Origin: Pseudomonas sp. Irchel s3b2
GTDB lineage: Bacteria > Pseudomonadota > Gammaproteobacteria > Pseudomonadales > Pseudomonadaceae
DNA length: 64,000 nt
Reading direction: 5' to 3'
Assembly (NCBI RefSeq): GCF_900187445.1
Contig: NZ_FYEB01000007.1
Span: 1-64,000, forward strand
Shown here: positions 15,122 to 22,861 of the stretch, piece by piece
Layout: the number at the start of each line of letters is the position of its first letter
Numbering within the stretch: the stretch's first letter is position 1
Program-made: the position numbers and the translations under genes
Notes under the pieces: generated by a model
Database searches by the model: none
The model's input: only the letters and a program-made list of their open reading frames with translations
What the model was told of the DNA's origin: nothing

Positions 15122-15443
15122 GTTCAATCAAGTGAAGATCAAGCGCCTGCAGTTCAGCGATCCTGTCCTGGACCTGGCGGCGCTTGTCGTCGACGGCCTG
15201 GTTGGCCAACGCCAGCGGAAATGACTTCAGTTTGTTTTTTGCGGCAATCAGCGGGTTCATCTCGGCCAGCTTGAACCCGGCAGTCTGCGCTTTGCGGATC
15301 AGGTGGACGATTTCCAAGTGATGAGCATTGTAGAGGCGATACCGCCCCTCACGCTCCGGCTCGTTGATCAGGCCCATTTGCTCGTACAGTCGAATGGCTT
15401 TTGGAGTGCAGCCGGTCAGTTCGGCGAGTCGTCCAATGAACAT
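14997..15443 (-). CDS. MerR-family transcriptional regulator
   Basis: 148 residues. An N-terminal MerR winged helix (MFIGRLAELTGCTPKAIRLY, EQMGLINEPEREGRYRLYN) is followed by a dimerisation coiled coil (~residues 80-115, RRQVQDRIAELQALDLHLIELK). The metal-site cysteines of CueR or MerR are absent at the expected places, so an organic or redox signal is more likely. The C-terminal ~40 residues overlap the end of the convergent dehydrogenase gene and may be poorly constrained. It probably controls the TTGACT-N20-TATGCT promoter at 14002-14033. The ATG at 15443 gives the canonical family start. Confidence 0.85.
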   Translation of the reverse strand: MFIGRLAELTGCTPKAIRLYEQMGLINEPEREGRYRLYNAHHLEIVHLIRKAQTAGFKLAEMNPLIAAKNKLKSFPLALANQAVDDKRRQVQDRIAELQALDLHLIELKSEMNSMFAPRPVAGFHKVDALVCTDKQTLASKPLQAAEG

Positions 15444-15543
15444 CTGTCAATTCCTTATGTGAGACAGCAAGTACTCTAGCGTTGTTTGATCGCCAGAGTT
15501 GCAAAAGCCGTTACATAAAAATCGAAAAATGTCGAGGTTGGGC

Positions 15544-15735
15544 TCAGTAGCGAATCATCAACGACTTCAGCTCGAAGTAATCATCAACGAAAGCGCTGCC
15601 GAACTGCCGGCCTATCCCCGAGGATTTTTGCCGCCAAAAGGCTCCGCTGGGTCCAGCATCGTGCTGGCTTCGATGGCGGGCACCATGCGCAGGGCTTTGC
15701 CCCCAATGGAGCAATCCACCGGAAGTGAATGGAGC
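15544..15735 (-). pseudogene. Aldehyde dehydrogenase 3'-end remnant with frameshift
   Basis: The minus strand encodes the unmistakable C-terminus of an aldehyde dehydrogenase: MVPAIEASTMLDPAEPFGGK, then after a one-base shift in a run of A residues (near 15630) SSGIGRQFGSAFVDDYFELK and SLMIRY-stop (15544). Only about 60 codons remain, and there is no catalytic Cys/Glu domain. It lies between the MerR gene and repeat copy B, inside the accessory region. It is a decayed gene fragment, useful as a marker of past insertion or deletion. Confidence 0.75.
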
Positions 15736-15790
15736 TCCATGGTTTGTGGAAAGGCAGAAATGATCAGATAAACAGCCTGTCCGACGACGC

Positions 15791-15968
15791 CTATAGACTC
15801 TCAGGGTCGCCGAAAAACATTTTGACTAGGCTCTAGAACAATATTTTCAGGCAGAAAAATTTCAAATATGCCCCCAATGTTGCCCCCACTTGAACCGGGT
15901 GTGCGAGCGATCGCGACTGGCGATTTCTGACAGAGATCAAGTTGGATTCGGATGGCTCTCAGGGTACC
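15791..15968. repeat. Repeat copy B: mexT 3'-end duplicate plus element-end sequence
   Basis: On the minus strand, 15820-15791 reads ATG TTT TTC GGC GAC CCT GAG AGT CTA TAG, again encoding MFFGDPESL-stop although 5 of 30 bases differ from mexT. The flank to the right aligns with copy A for about 150 bp, including ATGCCCCCA / TGCCCCCACTTG (about 15868-15893) and GGCGATTTCTGA. The region 15444-16313 otherwise holds only the aldehyde dehydrogenase remnant and copy C. Confidence 0.75.
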
Positions 15969-16046
15969 TCCATATTAGATTGGATTGTTTGGCCTCGATC
16001 GTCGGTTGATGAAGGCGGAGAGGGTGGCGGGTTTGAGCGCTGCTTT

Positions 16047-16190
16047 TCAGGGTACACCTGAGATCGAAAACATTTGGACAGGACTCTAGGAAGTGGTTTG
16101 CGCGATAAAAAAAACTGATGATGCCCCCCACTTTTACCCCCAAGTCGCTCGTGATACACGAGCGAACGAAAATGGCGAGTGCTGGCAGAA
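16047..16190. repeat. Repeat copy C: degenerate element-end sequence
   Basis: A weaker relative of copies A and B: GACTCTAGGAA, an A-rich run, then ATGCCCCCCACTTTTACCCCCA, and finally an ATGGCGAGTGCTGGCAG tail align in order. The minus-strand core reads AAATGTTTTCG and then departs from the mexT end, so its target-side sequence differs. Immediately right is a perfect CCATTAG/CTAATGG inverted repeat (16192-16209). Confidence 0.5.
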
Positions 16191-16313
16191 TTCCATTAGG
16201 GTTCTAATGGTTACTGTTAACTCCACTTTGGAGTCAGGGGCATCGTGAGTCGCTGTCAGGGCGTCCAGAAAATTCAGGGCGATTCAACATTTGGCGTGTC
16301 CATGGCACCTACA

Positions 16314-16895
16314 TCAGGAATGCTCTATCACCATCACCGCAGTAGTGTCCGCCTCGAGTGCTTCGAACACGTGAGGCACATTCGCCAGGTAGCTGATGTA
16401 GTCGCCAGCGTTCAGCAATACAGGTCCAGTCGCCGGGCCGATATGGGCACTGCCACTGCACAGCACCACGTGCTCTACGGTTCCCGGTGGGTGAGGCTGA
16501 GACAGCCGAACTTCGCCGGGCTGCACCTTAAGCCGGTAGATGTCGCGCTGTACTCCCGCCTGGCAATCGGCAAGCAGTGTCGCTGCGTAATTGGCAGTCT
16601 CGGCATAGGTGGTCATGCCCTCGTTGGCGCGAATCACCCGCAACGGCTGTTGGGGTTGCTCGAAGAACCGGGTGACTTGCAAACCCATTGCCATCGCCAG
16701 CGACCACAAGGTTTCGATGCTGGGGTTACCGATTCCCGACTCTAATTGAGACAAGGTCGACTTCGCCACCCCGGCGCGCTTCGCCAACTCGGTCAAGGAA
16801 AGCCCAGCGGCCAAGCGTTCGCGTTTGATTGAAAGCGCCAGCAGATCGATTCGGCTCGGATTATTTCTCAATAGGGTGTTCGTTATGTCGGTCAT
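16314..16895 (-). CDS. XRE-family regulator with C-terminal cupin domain
   Basis: 193 residues. The helix-turn-helix lies at about 18-75 (RERLAAGLSLTELAKRAGVA, KSTLSQLESGIGNPSIETLW), and a cupin domain at about 110-190 contains VEHVVLCSGSAHIGPATGPV and GDYISYLANVPHVFEA. Such HTH-cupin proteins sense small molecules and often regulate an adjacent transporter or catabolic unit. The gene is divergent from the EamA exporter and the biosynthetic operon. The shared spacer has two identical TTCATTATA repeats 20 bp apart overlapping a sigma-70 promoter, the likely binding site. It is probably the pathway-specific regulator of the operon at 17.0-28.7 kb. Confidence 0.88.
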   Translation of the reverse strand: MTDITNTLLRNNPSRIDLLALSIKRERLAAGLSLTELAKRAGVAKSTLSQLESGIGNPSIETLWSLAMAMGLQVTRFFEQPQQPLRVIRANEGMTTYAETANYAATLLADCQAGVQRDIYRLKVQPGEVRLSQPHPPGTVEHVVLCSGSAHIGPATGPVLLNAGDYISYLANVPHVFEALEADTTAVMVIEHS

Positions 16896-16922
16896 TTGTT
16901 TTATAAATCATCCTTAAATGGG

Positions 16923-16972
16923 TTGACGCTCTTGGGCGCCTTGTTCATTATAGTGGTCATTAGTTCATTATA
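16923..16972 (+). promoter_or_regulatory. Promoter and direct-repeat operator for the EamA/biosynthetic operon
   Basis: TTGACG (16923-16928) and CATTAT (16946-16951) are 17 nt apart. The nonamer TTCATTATA occurs at 16944-16952 and 16964-16972, exactly two helical turns apart, with the first copy over the -10 box. This fits binding of a dimeric XRE-type repressor encoded divergently. Confidence 0.55.
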
Positions 16973-17050
16973 AAGTTCGTTTTGCCGAACCAACCCCCGC
17001 GAACGGCGGCTTAGGTTACGGCAATGTCGACGGCAAGGAAGCAGTGAGTG

Positions 17051-17944
17051 ATGAAGTCGCAAACCCGTGGGACGCTCGAAATGATTTCGGCCATGGTCAT
17101 CTCCGGCACGGTGGGCTGGTTCGTCATCATGTCGGGGCAGAGCCCGGAGGCCGTGGTGTTCTGGCGTTGCTTGTTCGGCGCCATGGCGATGCTGGTCACA
17201 TGCCTGGTGCTTGGGGTGCTGCGCCGCTCCCTGATCACCGCCCGGCAGTTCATTCTGGTGTGCCTGGGCGGGGTGGCGCTGATCCTTAACTGGGTGCTGC
17301 TGTTCAGTGCCTACAAACATTCCTCTATCGCCATTGCCACGGTGGTCTACCACGTTCAGCCGTTCATGCTGGTCGGTCTGGGTGTGCTGTTTTTCGCTGA
17401 ACGCCTCAGCGCCGCCAAGGTTGGCTGGCTGCTGTTGGCCTTCGCCGGGCTGATGCTGATCGTGTCCGCCAAGGGCAGTGGGCAGGCCACCGGCGCCGAC
17501 TACTTGCTCGGCGTCTGCCTGGCCCTGGCTTCGGCCTTTTTCTACGCCGTGGCGGCGGCGATCACCAAGCACCTCAAGGACCTGCCCGCGCACCTGATCG
17601 TGCTGATCCAGATGGTGGTAGGTGTGCTGGTCCTGGCCCCGTTCGTGGATTTCAGCAGGGTCGATACGGTCGAGGGCGCCTGGACATACCTGATCATTAT
17701 CGGCGTGGCCCATACCGGGCTCATGTCGACCCTGCTGTACAGCGCCATCCAGAAAATCCCCACGGCGCTGGTCGGGGCTCTGTCGTTCATCTATCCGATC
17801 GTCGCCATCCTGGTCGACTGGGTTGCCTTCGCCCATCCGCTCAGCGCCCTGCAAGTGCTTGGCGCGAGCGCGATCCTGCTGGCGGCAGCGGGCATGAATT
17901 TTGGTTGGTCGCTGGGCCGTGCCCCGCGTCAGGAAGTGACCTAG
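17051..17944 (+). CDS. EamA-family (DMT superfamily) transporter
   Basis: 297 residues with about ten hydrophobic segments and two EamA repeats (first ~residues 10-140, second ~150-285, e.g. VYHVQPFMLVGLGVLFFAER and ALSFIYPIVAILVDWVAF). Members of this family export amino acids, metabolites or antibiotics across the inner membrane. AAGGAAG precedes the start; an in-frame GTG one codon earlier (17048) is equally possible. It is first in the plus-strand unit, 56 nt before the KAS III gene and behind the XRE-cupin-controlled promoter, so it is a reasonable candidate exporter for the operon's product. Confidence 0.85.
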   Translation: MKSQTRGTLEMISAMVISGTVGWFVIMSGQSPEAVVFWRCLFGAMAMLVTCLVLGVLRRSLITARQFILVCLGGVALILNWVLLFSAYKHSSIAIATVVYHVQPFMLVGLGVLFFAERLSAAKVGWLLLAFAGLMLIVSAKGSGQATGADYLLGVCLALASAFFYAVAAAITKHLKDLPAHLIVLIQMVVGVLVLAPFVDFSRVDTVEGAWTYLIIIGVAHTGLMSTLLYSAIQKIPTALVGALSFIYPIVAILVDWVAFAHPLSALQVLGASAILLAAAGMNFGWSLGRAPRQEVT

Positions 17945-18000
17945 GGCCGGGCGCGACACCACACGCCATCTGAACCATCGTTGAATCAAGGGAGTTGATC

Positions 18001-19029
18001 GTGACTGTGATCTTGTGTGGCCTGGGAGGCTGCCTTCCGCCTCAGATAATTGACAATCAGCAAATTTCCAGCGGGCTGGATACCACGCCCGAATGGATAG
18101 AATCGCGCACCGGTATTCGTGAACGCCGAATGGTCAGTGACGGATTGAGCATGCTCGATCTGGCAATCAAGGCCGGCGCCCGTGCCCTCGCCTCGGCAGG
18201 TGGGCGGGCGGTGCAGGCGGTGGTGGTCGCGACCACCTCGCCGGAGCGCATCTGCCCGGCGGTGGCACCGGAAGTGGCGTCGGTACTGGGCTTGGGCGAC
18301 ATCGCCGCCTATGACATCACCTCTGCCTGCAGCGGCTTCGTGTATGGGCTGGCCACCGCTTCCGGGCTGATTGCCGCGGGTATCGCCGACAGTGTCCTGC
18401 TGATCGGAGCGGAAGCCTTTACCACCTTCGTCAACCCGCAAGACCGTGCCACCCGGCCGATCTTCGGTGACGGCGCCGGAGCCGTGGTCCTGCGCCGTGG
18501 CGAGGCTGACGAGGCCGGTGCGCTCGGTTGCTTCGACCTCGGCAGCGACGGTGCCCGTTCGGACCTGCTGGCAATTCCTGCCGGCGGCTCGCGACAGCGT
18601 TCGGCCAGCGCCGGGCTGGGCCATGACGCGGTAGCGCCGGGCGAGTTCTATCTGCACATGGATGGGCGTGCGGTCTATGAACAGGCCGTCGCGCGTATGT
18701 CCACGTCGGCCCAGAGCGTGCTGGACCGCGCGCTCTGGTCGATGGACCAGGTCGACTGGTTCGTCGGTCACCAAGCCAATGTGCGCATCCTGCAAACAGT
18801 GGCTTTCGAATTGGGCCTGCCCGCGGAGAAGGTGGCGGTGAATATCCAGCGGCTGGGCAACACCCTGACAGCCTCCATCCCGCTGCTGCTCAACGACCTG
18901 GCCCTGCGCGGCGACCTCAAGGCCGGTCAGCGTGTGTTGGTGAGTGCATTCGGCGCGGGCCTCTCGTGGGGCTCGACCGTACTGCGCTGGCCGCAACTGA
19001 CTACCCGCAACAGCGAGTGGCAGGACTGA
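18001..19029 (+). CDS. 3-oxoacyl-ACP synthase III-type condensing enzyme (FabH-like)
   Basis: 342 residues with the FabH triad at Cys110 (ITSACSGFVYG), His257 (GHQANVRIL) and Asn287 (LGNTLTAS). TTPEWIESRTGIRERR near the N-terminus is a family hallmark. It should condense an acyl-CoA or acyl starter with malonyl-ACP. The GTG start at 18001 has AGGGAG seven nt upstream; an in-frame TTG at 17995 is rejected. It is immediately followed by a dedicated ACP and a KAS II, so it is a pathway enzyme and not the housekeeping FabH. Sequence alone does not show which starter or whether it works as an ester-forming variant. Confidence 0.9.
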   Translation: MTVILCGLGGCLPPQIIDNQQISSGLDTTPEWIESRTGIRERRMVSDGLSMLDLAIKAGARALASAGGRAVQAVVVATTSPERICPAVAPEVASVLGLGDIAAYDITSACSGFVYGLATASGLIAAGIADSVLLIGAEAFTTFVNPQDRATRPIFGDGAGAVVLRRGEADEAGALGCFDLGSDGARSDLLAIPAGGSRQRSASAGLGHDAVAPGEFYLHMDGRAVYEQAVARMSTSAQSVLDRALWSMDQVDWFVGHQANVRILQTVAFELGLPAEKVAVNIQRLGNTLTASIPLLLNDLALRGDLKAGQRVLVSAFGAGLSWGSTVLRWPQLTTRNSEWQD

Positions 19030-19075
19030 TTCAGACTTTTCCCAGCCTACAGTTCCACACAACAGGAGTCATGTG

Positions 19076-19306
19076 ATGACCGTAAGTAACGAAGCTATCG
19101 CCCAAGCCATTGCCGCGCGTTTCAACATCGAAGAAAGCCGTATCGTCCCTGATGCCTCCCTTGAGGACCTGGGTTTCGACTCGCTGTCGCAGGTCGACCT
19201 GGCCCAGTTGCTGAGAAAGAAACTCGGCGTGCAGATCAGCGATGCACAGCTGTCGGAGGTCGCCACTGTCGGTGACGTTCTGGCGCTGGCCAACGGTAAG
19301 GCGTGA
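19076..19306 (+). CDS. Acyl carrier protein
   Basis: 76 residues with the phosphopantetheine attachment site Ser36 in LGFDSLSQVDL. Helix I (EAIAQAIAARFNIEES) and the acidic recognition helix II are normal for type II fatty-acid/polyketide ACPs. AGGAG lies about 8 nt before ATG 19076. Its stop overlaps the next gene's start by one base (TGATG), which couples carrier and ketosynthase translation. It carries the growing chain of the operon's product; no phosphopantetheinyl transferase is encoded nearby, so the host enzyme must activate it. Confidence 0.92.
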   Translation: MTVSNEAIAQAIAARFNIEESRIVPDASLEDLGFDSLSQVDLAQLLRKKLGVQISDAQLSEVATVGDVLALANGKA

Positions 19307-20523
19307 TGGCCGCCGAAGCGGTGGTTGTGACCGGTATCGGCCTGGTCACACCCGCCGGCATCGGCATCGAGGCGAACTGGCAGCGGGTGGTGGCAGGTGA
19401 AGCCACGGCCGCGCCGGACAAGACCCTCGAAGCGATGCCGGTGGGGATCTCGTGCCGTGTGCCGAGTTTTGACAGCGCCTTGCTGGGCGTCAAGAACCCC
19501 TGGCAATGGGACCGTTATGCGCAGTTCGCCTTGCTGGCGGCGCGCCAGGCCCTGGCGGATGCCGGTCTCGAGGCCGGCAGCTGGAAAGATGAGAGCCGTG
19601 TGGCGGTGATCATCGGGTCTGGGGCAGGGGGCACCGCCACCCTGGAGCAGCAGCACGCCGTGTTGCTCGCCGAAGGGCCTGACGATGTGTCCTCGCTGAC
19701 CCTGCCCATGGGCCTGCTGAACATGGCCGCCGGGCAGGTTGCCATTGAACTGGGCGCGCGCGGCCCGTGCCTGGCCCCGTGTTCGGCGTGTGCGTCAGGG
19801 GCTTCGGCGCTGGGCATGGCCAAGGACCTGATCAACCGCGGGGTATGCGACATCGTGGTGGCCGGCGGTGCGGAAGCACCGATCACGCCGCTGTATGTCT
19901 CCGCGTTTGCCAAGATGCGCGCGTTGTCGCGCAACACCGATGCCGGCGGCGCATCGCGCCCGTTTGATGCCGCGCGTGACGGCTTCGTCATCGGTGAAGG
20001 CGCCGGGATGTTCGTGCTTGAGTCCGAGGCGCATGCCCGGGCCCGAGGTGCGCGCAACCGCGGGCGTCTGCTCGGTTATGGCGCATCGGCAGATGCTCAC
20101 CACGTCACCACGCCTCATCCCCAAGGGCTCGGTGCCCGTTTGGCGATGCAGGCAGCACTGCGCGACGCCGGTATCGAGGCCAGCGCCGTGGATTACGTCA
20201 ATGCCCATGGCACGTCGACGCCGGGCAACGACGTGATCGAGTCGCACGCCATCGCCGAGTTGTTCGGTGCTCGCATGCTGGTCAGTTCGACCAAAGGTGT
20301 TACCGGGCATCTGCTGGGCGCCGCCGGTGCCATCGAGGCGGCCTACACCTTGCTCGCGCTTGAACACGGGCTGGTACCGCCGACGGCCAACTTGCGCAAC
20401 CCCGACCCGCAGATAGCGGTTGACCTGGTCCAGGGCCAGGCGCGCGCGCAGCCAATCAAGGTGGCGCTTTCCAATTCGTTCGGATTTGGCGGCCAGAATG
20501 TCTCACTGGTGTTCGCCGCCTGA
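19306..20523 (+). CDS. Beta-ketoacyl-ACP synthase II-type enzyme (FabF-like)
   Basis: 405 residues with the Cys-His-His triad at Cys162 (CSACASGAS), His301 (NAHGTSTPGND) and His335 (KGVTGHLLGAAG). Glycine-rich FGFGGQNVSLVF closes the protein, as in FabF/KAS II. It has an intact active-site Cys, so it is a true elongating synthase and not a chain-length factor. It is coupled to the ACP through an overlapping stop/start and lies 30 nt before the flavoprotein gene. It should extend the ACP-bound chain with malonyl units. Confidence 0.92.
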   Translation: MAAEAVVVTGIGLVTPAGIGIEANWQRVVAGEATAAPDKTLEAMPVGISCRVPSFDSALLGVKNPWQWDRYAQFALLAARQALADAGLEAGSWKDESRVAVIIGSGAGGTATLEQQHAVLLAEGPDDVSSLTLPMGLLNMAAGQVAIELGARGPCLAPCSACASGASALGMAKDLINRGVCDIVVAGGAEAPITPLYVSAFAKMRALSRNTDAGGASRPFDAARDGFVIGEGAGMFVLESEAHARARGARNRGRLLGYGASADAHHVTTPHPQGLGARLAMQAALRDAGIEASAVDYVNAHGTSTPGNDVIESHAIAELFGARMLVSSTKGVTGHLLGAAGAIEAAYTLLALEHGLVPPTANLRNPDPQIAVDLVQGQARAQPIKVALSNSFGFGGQNVSLVFAA

Positions 20524-20553
20524 GACCTCGCCGCTCACTGCACAGGACATGTC

Positions 20554-22383
20554 ATGACTCATCCAAGCATCCCGGGAACTGTCGCCCCCTTGGCGCGCGA
20601 CGAACTGCGCGACCTGCTATTCGCCGGCACGTTCGAGAGCCATCACCAGAGCATTCGCGACGTGCTGCTCGACCCGATCTTCGACCCGCAGCCGGGCCTG
20701 AACATGGAGCAGGCCGGGCGGCTGGCCTACGCTCGCAGCCGGCATGTGCACGCGGCGCTGGAACGCCCGCTGCAGATTCTGGCCAACCCGCGTCGGCTGT
20801 TTGCCTTGGCCGAATGGCCAAGCCTGCTGGACGTTGCCAGCTTCTCGCTGCTGATGGTCCACTACAATCTGTGCTTGGGCACGGTGTTTGATCATGCCCA
20901 GGGCCGTCCCGACATCGCCGGGCTAACCGAGGCGCTGGACGAGCTGACCTCGTTCGGCCCCTACATGGCGACCGAACTGGGTTATGGCAATAACGTTGCG
21001 GCACTGCAGACCGAGGCGGTGTATGACCGCCATAGCCAGACCTTTACGCTCAATACGCCGAGTGCCAGCGCGCAAAAGTACATGTCCTATAGCGGGTTCG
21101 GCGATATCCCCAAAGTCGCGACCGTGATGGCGCGCTTGAAAATCGAAGGCAAGGATCACGGCGTATTTCCGTTCCTGATCAGGCTGTCCACTGAGGCAGG
21201 CTTGTGCCCCGGTATCCGCGCGGCCTTGTGCCCGGAGAAACCGGTGCAAGGGTTGGACAACGGCCTGACCTGGTTCGACAACGTGCGTGTATCGCGTAGC
21301 AGCCTGCTGCACGGCGACATGGGCCACTTCGCTGAAGACGGCAGCTTCGTGCTCGGAGCGGGCAATGCCCGGTCGCGCTTCCTGCGCGCCATGTCGCGGA
21401 TCGTGCCTGGCCGTTTGTGCGTGGCCAGTGCCGCTCAGGGCGCAAGTCGCGCGAGCCTGTACATCGCGTTGCGCTATGGCCAGCAGCGGCTGACCAACGC
21501 CCCCGGGACCAACGACATGCCGGTCATCGAATACCGCAGCTACCAGCGTGCGATGTTCTCGGCACTGGCCAGCACCTATGCGATGACGCTGTTGCTCAAC
21601 GAAGCCAAGGCACGTTTCCTGGCCAATACAGCTGAGCCGGCTGCCGATGTCGTCAGCCTGATCAACATCACCAAGGCACTGGCTACCTGGGATGCCACCG
21701 CCGTTATCGCCGAGTGCCGCGAGCGCTGTGGCGCACAAGGTATTTTCAGCGTTAACCGCATCGCCGATTACGGTTCCCTGCTGCAAGGTTTGGTAACGGC
21801 CGAAGGTGACAACCTGGTGCTGCTCGCCACCGTAGCCGGCCAACTGCTCGCCCAGGCCTGGCAAGGTCCGTTGCCGCTGCGCCCGGCACGTGCGCGGCGT
21901 CTGGCCGAGCCGGAGTGGTTGATCGCGGCTATCGCCTTTCGCGAGTACCAGCTGTGGTTGACGGTTCGCGAGGAGATGAACGCTGACGAGCGCGGCTATT
22001 TCGAGGTGTGGAACGACGCTATGAATCCCGGCCTGGAGCTTGCGCGTCTGCGTGGTGAACGTGTGGCCCTGGAGCAACTCTGGAGTGCCTCGCTGCATGC
22101 GCAGCAGGACGAGGCCAAGGCGGCGCTCAATGGCCTGGCATCGCTTTATGGGCTGAACCTGCTGCAGCGTGACGCAGCGTGGTTTCTGGCACATGAGCTT
22201 ATCGACGCCGGCCAGGCCCTGTCGCTGCCAGGGCGGATCGACCAGCAGTGCGCAGCCCTGCGCCCGCACGTGTCGACCGTGATCGACGGCTTTGCCCTGT
22301 CGCCCGAGTTGCTGCGCGCACCCATCGCCCAGGACGACTACATCCAGGCGTTCTGCAAGCAGGTGCACGCCAATGTCGACTGA
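20554..22383 (+). CDS. Acyl-CoA oxidase/dehydrogenase-like flavoprotein
   Basis: 609 residues, far longer than ordinary acyl-CoA dehydrogenases (~380) and close to peroxisomal acyl-CoA oxidases. The segment GPYMATELGYGNNVAALQTE, followed by AVYDRHSQTFTLNTPS, matches the oxidase substrate/FAD region. Glu387 in AECRERCGAQG sits where the oxidase catalytic base lies. It should introduce an alpha,beta double bond into an acyl thioester, using oxygen or an electron acceptor. In this operon the substrate may be ACP-bound instead of CoA-bound. A C-terminal four-helix oxidase-type domain (~450-600) is present. The exact chemistry in this pathway is not known to me. Confidence 0.8.
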   Translation: MTHPSIPGTVAPLARDELRDLLFAGTFESHHQSIRDVLLDPIFDPQPGLNMEQAGRLAYARSRHVHAALERPLQILANPRRLFALAEWPSLLDVASFSLLMVHYNLCLGTVFDHAQGRPDIAGLTEALDELTSFGPYMATELGYGNNVAALQTEAVYDRHSQTFTLNTPSASAQKYMSYSGFGDIPKVATVMARLKIEGKDHGVFPFLIRLSTEAGLCPGIRAALCPEKPVQGLDNGLTWFDNVRVSRSSLLHGDMGHFAEDGSFVLGAGNARSRFLRAMSRIVPGRLCVASAAQGASRASLYIALRYGQQRLTNAPGTNDMPVIEYRSYQRAMFSALASTYAMTLLLNEAKARFLANTAEPAADVVSLINITKALATWDATAVIAECRERCGAQGIFSVNRIADYGSLLQGLVTAEGDNLVLLATVAGQLLAQAWQGPLPLRPARARRLAEPEWLIAAIAFREYQLWLTVREEMNADERGYFEVWNDAMNPGLELARLRGERVALEQLWSASLHAQQDEAKAALNGLASLYGLNLLQRDAAWFLAHELIDAGQALSLPGRIDQQCAALRPHVSTVIDGFALSPELLRAPIAQDDYIQAFCKQVHANVD

Positions 22384-22429
22384 TACCGCCAGCGCAAGCT
22401 TTGCGCCTTCGGCCACTGCGGAGACCTGC

Positions 22430-22861
22430 ATGTCCGTGCACATTTATCAATGCCCCGTCCGTTGGTCCGACATGGACGTGTATGGGGTGGTCAACAATGT
22501 TTCGTTCCTGCGCTTGCTCGAGGAGGCGCGGGTGGACTTCATCTGGCGTCTGGGCGCTGAGCAGGGCGATGCCTTCTTCAGCGGCGGCTCGGTGGTGGTC
22601 AGGCACGCGATCGAGTACAAGCGCCCGCTGGTCCACCGCCACGAACCGGTGGCCATCCATATGTGGGTCTCCGAAGTCCGTGCCGCCGCAGTAACGATCG
22701 AGTATGAAGTGCGTGACGGCGACACGTTGTGCGCCCTGGCATCCACGACCATGGCGCCATTCAACTACGAAGGGCGCTACCCGCGCACCATGAGCGATGA
22801 GGAAACGGCGTTTTTCGAACGCTTCCTCAACCCACGCAAGGCCCTGTCATGCGCCTGCTGA
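22430..22861 (+). CDS. Acyl-CoA/ACP thioesterase, 4HBT hot-dog family
   Basis: 143 residues. The hot-dog motif VRWSDMDVYGVVNNVSFLRL with the catalytic-type aspartate is followed by EEARVDFI, as in YbgC/4-hydroxybenzoyl-CoA thioesterases. It should release the finished acyl chain or edit the ACP. ATG 22430 has GGAG at proper spacing; a longer frame from ATG 22373 would overlap the previous gene and adds an unconserved leader. The 3' end overlaps the FAH-family gene by 13 nt, so the genes are co-transcribed. Confidence 0.85.
   Translation: MSVHIYQCPVRWSDMDVYGVVNNVSFLRLLEEARVDFIWRLGAEQGDAFFSGGSVVVRHAIEYKRPLVHRHEPVAIHMWVSEVRAAAVTIEYEVRDGDTLCALASTTMAPFNYEGRYPRTMSDEETAFFERFLNPRKALSCAC

Noticed and set aside
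20923..22443. 506-codon minus-strand frame
   Set aside because: Shadow of the acyl-CoA-oxidase-like gene; no domain and no start signal.
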